This document shows, one piece after another, positions 59,067-64,000 of a stretch of DNA of 64,000 nt. A program made the translations under genes and the position numbers. Positions within the stretch are counted from its first letter, which is position 1. Each line of letters opens with the position of its first letter. The notes under the pieces are model-generated. The model was not told the origin of the DNA. It worked only from the letters and a program-made list of their open reading frames with translations, and made no database searches. Source of the DNA: Siphonodentalium dalli (taxonomy: Eukaryota > Mollusca > Scaphopoda > Gadilida > Siphonodentaliidae); assembly GCA_032622095.1 (NCBI GenBank), contig CP136069.1:168200394-168264393 (forward strand), read 5' to 3'.

Positions 59067-59424
59067 TAACGTTAGATCACGTTAACGCTTAACCGGCCGA
59101 TGCATTTGACTGTTTCAGACGTCTTGGCGATATCTCGGGCACCGATGGTAATTTATCTTTACGTTGAAACTTGATAATTAATTAGCGTGTGTATATGAGG
59201 CGCGTTTATATACTTGAGTGGAAATCAAATCGGGTTAAACTGGCAGATTTTTACGGACGAAATTTTATGCATAGGGTATCTCGGTATCCGCTGGGCCGAT
59301 TACCCGGTATCCGCTGGGCCGATTTCCACCATTTTTGGGGTGTTGGTGTTTGACCCCACCGACCTTGACCTTCAAAATGGCCAATTCAAGGTCAAAGCCC
59401 GGACGAAGTCGGGTCACCTTCTAG
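59067..59424 (+). mobile_element. Truncated Helitron-like family 1 unit (mirror copy)
   Basis: Mirror of 50,090-50,448. It ends 'gtcgggtcaccttctag' followed by T, and is joined directly to the next unit (CTAG|TCTATTATA). Confidence 0.65.
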
Positions 59425-60140
59425 TCTATTATATATTTTTGGAAGATCTGTGTGTCTGTGTGTGTGTGTGTGTGATCGCGATGGACTCGAAAACGACCGA
59501 GCCGATTTCGATGAAACTTGGTATGTGTGGGTATTTTCTGTCGGGAAGTGGCATAGGCCTATTAATTTTCAGATCCGAGCTCAACTTTTCACGTGCCGAG
59601 GTCAAATCTGTTTTTACGCCGTTTTGCGCTAATATATTTCAGTTCGGTGCTCACAAATCGATTCGATATAGCGCGAATAATAAATTGCCAGTCATATAAT
59701 TTGCACGGTTAGAATCTGTGGCGCTTCATCTTTCCAATGATGTATCACACGCCTGTGTACGTTTAAAGTTTCTACCTTAATTATCGGGAAGAACGCAGGA
59801 CCATGCTTCGCTCATCGAAAAACATTGCGTAAATATATTACGCCATCAACAGATCGTGACGTGATCGCGTTAACTCTTAACCGGCCGATGTCGCGTTAAC
59901 TCATCACCGGCCGAGGTATCCGCAAATGACATTGGGCTATATATCTCGGAAACGGGTGGAGCTATCGACTTGAAATTTGGTATGTGAATGTATCTTGCCC
60001 CGGATACGAATTTTATCGGGTCGCCGAGCCCGTGCGACGCCAGCTTCGCGCATGCGCAGACCAGATCTCGGAAACGGGTGGAGCTATCGACTTGAAATTT
60101 GGTTTTTGAATAGCCCGGACGAAGTCGGGTCACCTTCTAG
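59425..60140 (+). mobile_element. Helitron-like chimeric unit (mirror copy)
   Basis: Mirror of 49,374-50,089. In this arm it reads in plus orientation: starts TCTATTATATATTTTTGGAA, includes a family-2 subrepeat with an NRF-1-type core near 60,050, and ends CTAG at 60,137-60,140. Confidence 0.7.
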
Positions 60141-60152
60141 TATATATATATA

Positions 60153-60947
60153 CTAGAACGTGACCCGACTTCGTCCGGGCTTTGACCTTGAATTGACCAT
60201 TTTGAAGGTCAAGGTCAGGTGGGGTCAAACACCAACACCCCAAAAATGGTGGAAATCGGCCCAGCGGATACCGGGAAATCGGCCCAGCGGATACCGAGAT
60301 ACCCTATGCATCAAATTTCGTCCGTAAAAATCCGCCAGTTTAACCCGATTTGATTTCCGCTCAAGTATATAAACGCGCCTCATATACACACGCTCATTAA
60401 TTATCAAGTTTCAACGTAAAGATAAATTACCATCGGTGCCCGAGATATCGCCAAGACGTCTGAAACAGTCAAATGCATCGGCCGGTTAAGCGTTAACGTG
60501 ATCTAACGTTATGACCTCTAACGACGTCATAGAATTTACGCATTGTTTTTATCCTGATGGAAGATAGTACCACTTCTTCTTGATAATTGAGGCAGATAAC
60601 TTAAACGGATACATACGCATTATATATCGTTGGAAAGAGGAAACACGAAAGATTCTCAGTGTCATTATTATGACTGGCATTTTATTATTCGCGCTGTTTC
60701 GAATCGATTTGTAAGCACCGAACTCAAATGAAAGTCCCGTAACACAGCGTAAAAACAGATTTGACCTCGGCACGTGAAAAGATGACCTCGGATCTGAAAA
60801 GTTATATGCCTATGCCACTTCCCGACCGATAGTATCCTCACATACGAAGTTTCATCGAAATCGGGTCGGCCGTTTTCGAGTTCATCGCGAACACACACAC
60901 ACACACACCACACACACACAGACAGATCTTCCAAAATATATAATAGA
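60153..60947 (-). mobile_element. Helitron-like family 1 unit (mirror copy)
   Basis: Mirror of 48,569-49,361, two bases longer because of the 'acacac' microsatellite near 60,890-60,930. TC end at 60,947, CTAG end at 60,153. Confidence 0.75.
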
Positions 60948-62598
60948 CTAGCCGATGAGCCCGACGTTGTCTGGGCTATTCAAAAACCAAATTTCAAGTC
61001 GATAGCTCCACCCGTTTCCGAGATCTGGTCTGCGCATGCGCGAAGCTGGCGTCGCACTACCCGTTTCCGAGATCTGGTCTACGCATGCGCGAAGCTGGCG
61101 TCGCACGGGCTCGGCGACCCGATAAAATTCGTATCCGGGGCAAGATACATTCACATAGCAAATTTCAAGTCGATAGCTCCACCCGTTCCCGAGATCTGGT
61201 CTGCGCATGCGCGAAGCTGGCGTCGCACGAACTCGGCGATCCGATAAAATTCGTATCCGGGGCAAGATACATTCACATACCAAATTTCAAGTCGATAGCT
61301 CCACCCGTTTTCTAGATATGGTCTGCGCATGCGCGAAGCTGGCGTCGCACGGGCTCGGCGACCCGATAACATTCGTATCCGGGGCAAGATACATTCACAT
61401 ACCAAATTTCAAGTCGATAGCTCCACCCGTTTCCGAGATCTCGTCTGCGCATGCGCGAAGCGGGCGCCGCACGGGCTCGCCAATACGACAACGTCCACCG
61501 CCTGGTCAAACTACAAACACGCACCAAGTTTCGTCCCGATCGGTCGAGAATCGTAGATTTGTATTAATGACAAACAAACAGACAGACAGACAGACAAACA
61601 AACAGACAGAGGTCTTCAAAATATATATGAGACTAGTCGATGAGCCCGACGTTGTCCGGGCTATTCATCCGGGCTATTCAAAAACCAAATTTAAAGTCGA
61701 TCGCTCTACCCGTTTCCGAGATCTGGTCTGCGCATGCGCGAAGCTGGCGTCGCACGGGCTCGGCGACCCGATAAAATTCGTATACGGGGCAAGATACATT
61801 CACATACCAAATTTCAAGTTGATAGCTCCACCCGTTTCCGAGATCTCGTCTGCGCATGCACGAAGCTGGTGTCGCACGGGCTCGGCGACCCGATAAAATT
61901 CGCATCCGGGGCAAGATACATTCACATAGCAAATTTCAAGTCGATAGATCCACCCGTTTCCGAGATCTCGTCTGCGCATGCGCGAAGCGGGCGCCGCACG
62001 GGCTCGCCAATACGACGACGACGACCGCCTGGTCAAACTACACTCACGTACCAAGTTTCGTCCCGATCGGTCAAGAATCGTAGATTTGTATTAATGACAG
62101 ACAGACAGACAAACAAACATACATACAGACAGATGTCTTCAAAATATATATGAGACTAGCCGATGAGCCCGACGTTGTCCGGGCTATTCAAAAACCAAAT
62201 TTCAAGTGGATTCAAAAAATCAAATTTCAAGTCGATAGCTATTCAAAAAACAAATTTCAAGTCGATAGCTACACCCGTTTCCGAGATCTGGTCTGCGCAT
62301 GCGCGAAGCTGGCGTCGCACGGGGTCGGCGACCCGATAAAATTCGCATCCGGGGCAAGATACATTCACATAGCAAATTTCAAGTCGATAGCTCCACCCGT
62401 TTCCGAGATCTCATCTGCGCATGCGCGAAGCGGGCGCCGCACGGGCTCGCCAATACGACAACGACGACCGCCTGGTCAAACTACACTCACGTACCAAGTT
62501 TCGTCCCGATCGGTCAAGAATCGTAGATTTGTATTAATGACAGACAGACAGACAAACAAACATACATACAGACAGAGGTCTTCAAAATATATACGAGA
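60948..62598 (-). mobile_element. Helitron-like family 2 array, three full units (mirror copy)
   Basis: Units at 60,948-61,632, 61,633-62,155 and 62,156-62,598 mirror units 5, 4 and 3 of the left arm, with the same subrepeat numbers (5, 3, 2) and CTAG|TC junctions. Individual substitutions distinguish the arms (for example near 61,509 and 61,820). Confidence 0.8.
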
Positions 62599-62823
62599 CT
62601 AGCCGATGAGCCCGACGTTGTCTGGGCTATTCACATAGCAAATTTCAAGTCGATAGCTCCACCCGTTTCTGAGATCTCGTCTGCGCATGCGCGAAGCTGG
62701 CGTCGCACGGGCTCGGCGACCCGATAAAATTCGTATCCGGTAAGATACATTCACATAGCAAATTTCAAGTCGATAGCTCCACCCGTTTCCGAGATCTCGT
62801 CTGCGCATGCGCGAAGCGGGCGC
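62599..62823 (-). mobile_element. Partial Helitron-like family 2 unit at palindrome edge
   Basis: CTAG and the changed hairpin (GTCTGGGCT) match unit 2 of the left arm. After one full subrepeat and part of a second, the unit is cut at 62,823 within 'cgcccgcttcgcgc' read on the minus strand. This is the outer breakpoint of the inverted duplication. Confidence 0.8.
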
Positions 62824-63103
62824 GTGAAAGAATGCACTGCGGCTAAAACAGTCTGAATTCACAAATGAATGGCGTCAAACAATGATTATATTAGGAAAAT
62901 GTACAAAGAGGCAGTAGAAATCTGAACAGTGACAGTTCAGCACTGCGGCTCATTGTAAAGTAACTTCGCAGAAGCGTTGTGTTAGATTGTAAATAAACGG
63001 TTCGCTGGATAAAGAGCGTTATTCTGTCCAGCAACCTGAATATGGCAATTTATAAAGAGCGTATATTGTATAAAGCAATTAGCACTGCGGATCCCGAAAT
63101 ATG
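62824..63103. other. Unique flank with minor repeats
   Basis: 'atattaggaaaatgtacaaa' at 62,888 is a single copy of the 63.5-63.8 kb tandem unit. 'agcactgcgg' recurs near 62,939 and 63,080. AAAGAGCGTT-type words lie at 63,012 and 63,054. No gene is seen. Confidence 0.5.
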
Positions 63104-63274
63104 AATTTTGAAGGTCAAGGTGACGTCACACGGACAAATTAATATGCCTATGTTCGTCCCCGGCCGAAAATACTCCCACATACCAAGTTTCATCGAAATC
63201 GGGTGGGCCGTTTTCGAGTTCATCGCGAACACACAGACACACAGACACACAGATCTTCCAAAATATATAATAGA
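63104..63274 (-). mobile_element. Helitron-like family 1, 5'-terminal fragment
   Basis: Reads 'gaaggtcaaggtgacgtcac' through 'catcgaaatcgggtgggcc' to 'cttccaaaatatataataga' at 63,274, followed by T. On the minus strand this is A|TCTATTATATATTTTGG, the correct 5' flank. The 3' portion is absent. Confidence 0.65.
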
Positions 63275-63515
63275 TGTTATACAGCTGGATCTAAGATTTC
63301 GTAGAGTCCAACAATAAAGTAATTGGGTCGATAAAGTGTATTTAAAAACGTAAACACTTCAACATAATTATCACAGCCAATATAATAAACCACATATAAA
63401 AGATAATCCTTAAATATGAAATTTGCATTTCATTTAAGCATATGATCTCAAACGGGTAAATCAATATTGTGCATCTGACTCTTTCTAAAACTAATTACTC
63501 AATGACCCCATACCA
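63275..63515. other. AT-rich spacer
   Basis: No feature recognised. Confidence 0.35.
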
Positions 63516-63850
63516 ATGATGATATTAGGAAAATGTACAAAGAGGCAGTATTTCAGTTAATAAAACAAATCTGAACAGTCACAGATTAGCTTGACGTGAG
63601 AATGAGGCAAATGAATGGCGTCAAATAATGATGATATTAGGAAAATGTACAGAGACAGTATTTCAGTTAATAAAACAGATCTGAACAGTCACAGATTAGC
63701 TTGACGTGAGAATGAGGCAAATGAATGGCGTCAAATAATGATGATATTAGGAAAGTGTACAAAGAGGCAGTATTTCAGTCAATAAAACATATCTGAACAG
63801 TCACAGTTTAGCACTGCGGCTCATTGTAAACTAACTTCGCAGAAGTTATC
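63516..63850. repeat. ~111-bp tandem repeat, three units
   Basis: 'atgatgatattagg' begins at 63,516, 63,628 and 63,738. Units share 'cagtatttcagt', 'atctgaacagtcacag' and, in the first two, 'cttgacgtgagaatgaggca'. The third unit ends in 'gcactgcggctcattgtaaa', which also follows the lone copy near 62,940. Confidence 0.85.
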
Positions 63851-63894
63851 AGATATGAGTTTTGAAGGCAATTTAGCAATGAGGCTCGCTATAA

Positions 63895-63985
63895 AACAGT
63901 CAACAGTCTGAATTCACAAACTATAAGACAGTCAACAGTCTGAATTCACAAAAAGAATGTCAATGTTCTGAATTCACAAACTATA
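63895..63985. repeat. Short tandem repeat at window end
   Basis: 'cagtctgaattcacaaacta' recurs about three times with ~30-bp spacing and variants ('tgttctgaattcacaaacta'). The array may continue beyond the window. Confidence 0.7.
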
Positions 63986-64000
63986 AAAAATCACAAAAAG

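Larger units (their letters stand above)
55090..62823 (-). repeat. Right arm of the giant palindrome (7.73 kb)
   Basis: Reverse complement of 46,693-54,426. The outer edge is sharp: 'gcgaagcgggcgc' (62,823) then 'gtgaaagaatgcactgcggc', with no trace of the left flank. The repeats and dispersed elements listed for the left arm recur here in mirror order; 55,549-59,066 mirrors 50,449-53,966 and holds no recognisable gene. Confidence 0.95.

Noticed and set aside
46693-62823. Palindrome as a plain missed-adapter sequencing artefact
   Set aside because: Not fully excluded, but the centre is a 663-bp asymmetric spacer and the arms differ by isolated substitutions and a microsatellite indel, unlike a single folded read.

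Overview
This window reads as nuclear DNA of an animal, most likely an aquatic invertebrate. The reasons are: no bacterial-style gene packing, no long open frame that behaves like a gene, a decayed calmodulin-like exon, the N-terminal part of an animal-type CR1/L2 retrotransposon endonuclease, TTAA-flanked and other terminal-inverted-repeat (TIR) elements, Helitron-like elements, satellites and many microsatellites. I cannot name the species or phylum from sequence alone. I found no intact protein-coding gene, rRNA or tRNA. Most open frames here are repeats read through in several frames.

Layout. 0-1.8 kb: diverged, duplicated dispersed repeats. 1.8-7.7 kb: a GC-rich satellite with a period near 140 bp, interrupted at 3.56-4.34 kb by a TIR element. 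7.7-11.7 kb: two tandem copies of a ~2.05 kb segment made of a unique-looking block plus more of that satellite. 11.96-12.41 kb: a foldback element. 12.72-13.31 kb: a TTAA-flanked miniature element; a relative lies at 34.70-35.20 kb in the opposite orientation. 13.6-19.9 kb: 36 full copies of a 173/174-bp satellite with a clear eight-monomer higher-order repeat of 1,390 bp. 20.5-21.5 kb: AT-rich palindromic repeats. 22.5-25.7 kb: a 3.2 kb DNA transposon with long TIRs and a decayed integrase-type transposase, inserted into an older repeat. 26-43 kb: AT-rich DNA with many nested inverted repeats and MITE-like elements, a calmodulin-like pseudogene fragment (38.87-39.00 kb) and a retrotransposon fragment (39.13-39.46 kb).

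43.5-62.8 kb is the most unusual part. Two related Helitron-like non-autonomous families form head-to-tail arrays. Units begin TC, end in a hairpin followed by CTAG, and sit between A and T. One family carries dense TCAAGGTCA nuclear-receptor half-sites. The other carries 2-5 internal ~122-bp repeats, nearly all with an exact NRF-1 consensus, CGCGCATGCGCA. Part of these arrays and ~5 kb of adjacent DNA then form a giant near-perfect palindrome: two 7.73 kb arms (46,693-54,426 and 55,090-62,823) around a 663 bp spacer, with a smaller palindromic element at the centre.

No genes cooperate here in the usual sense. The window is a record of transposon nesting, satellite amplification and inverted duplication. 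The checkable novelty lies in the higher-order satellite, the tandem Helitron-like arrays with transcription-factor sites, and the palindrome.
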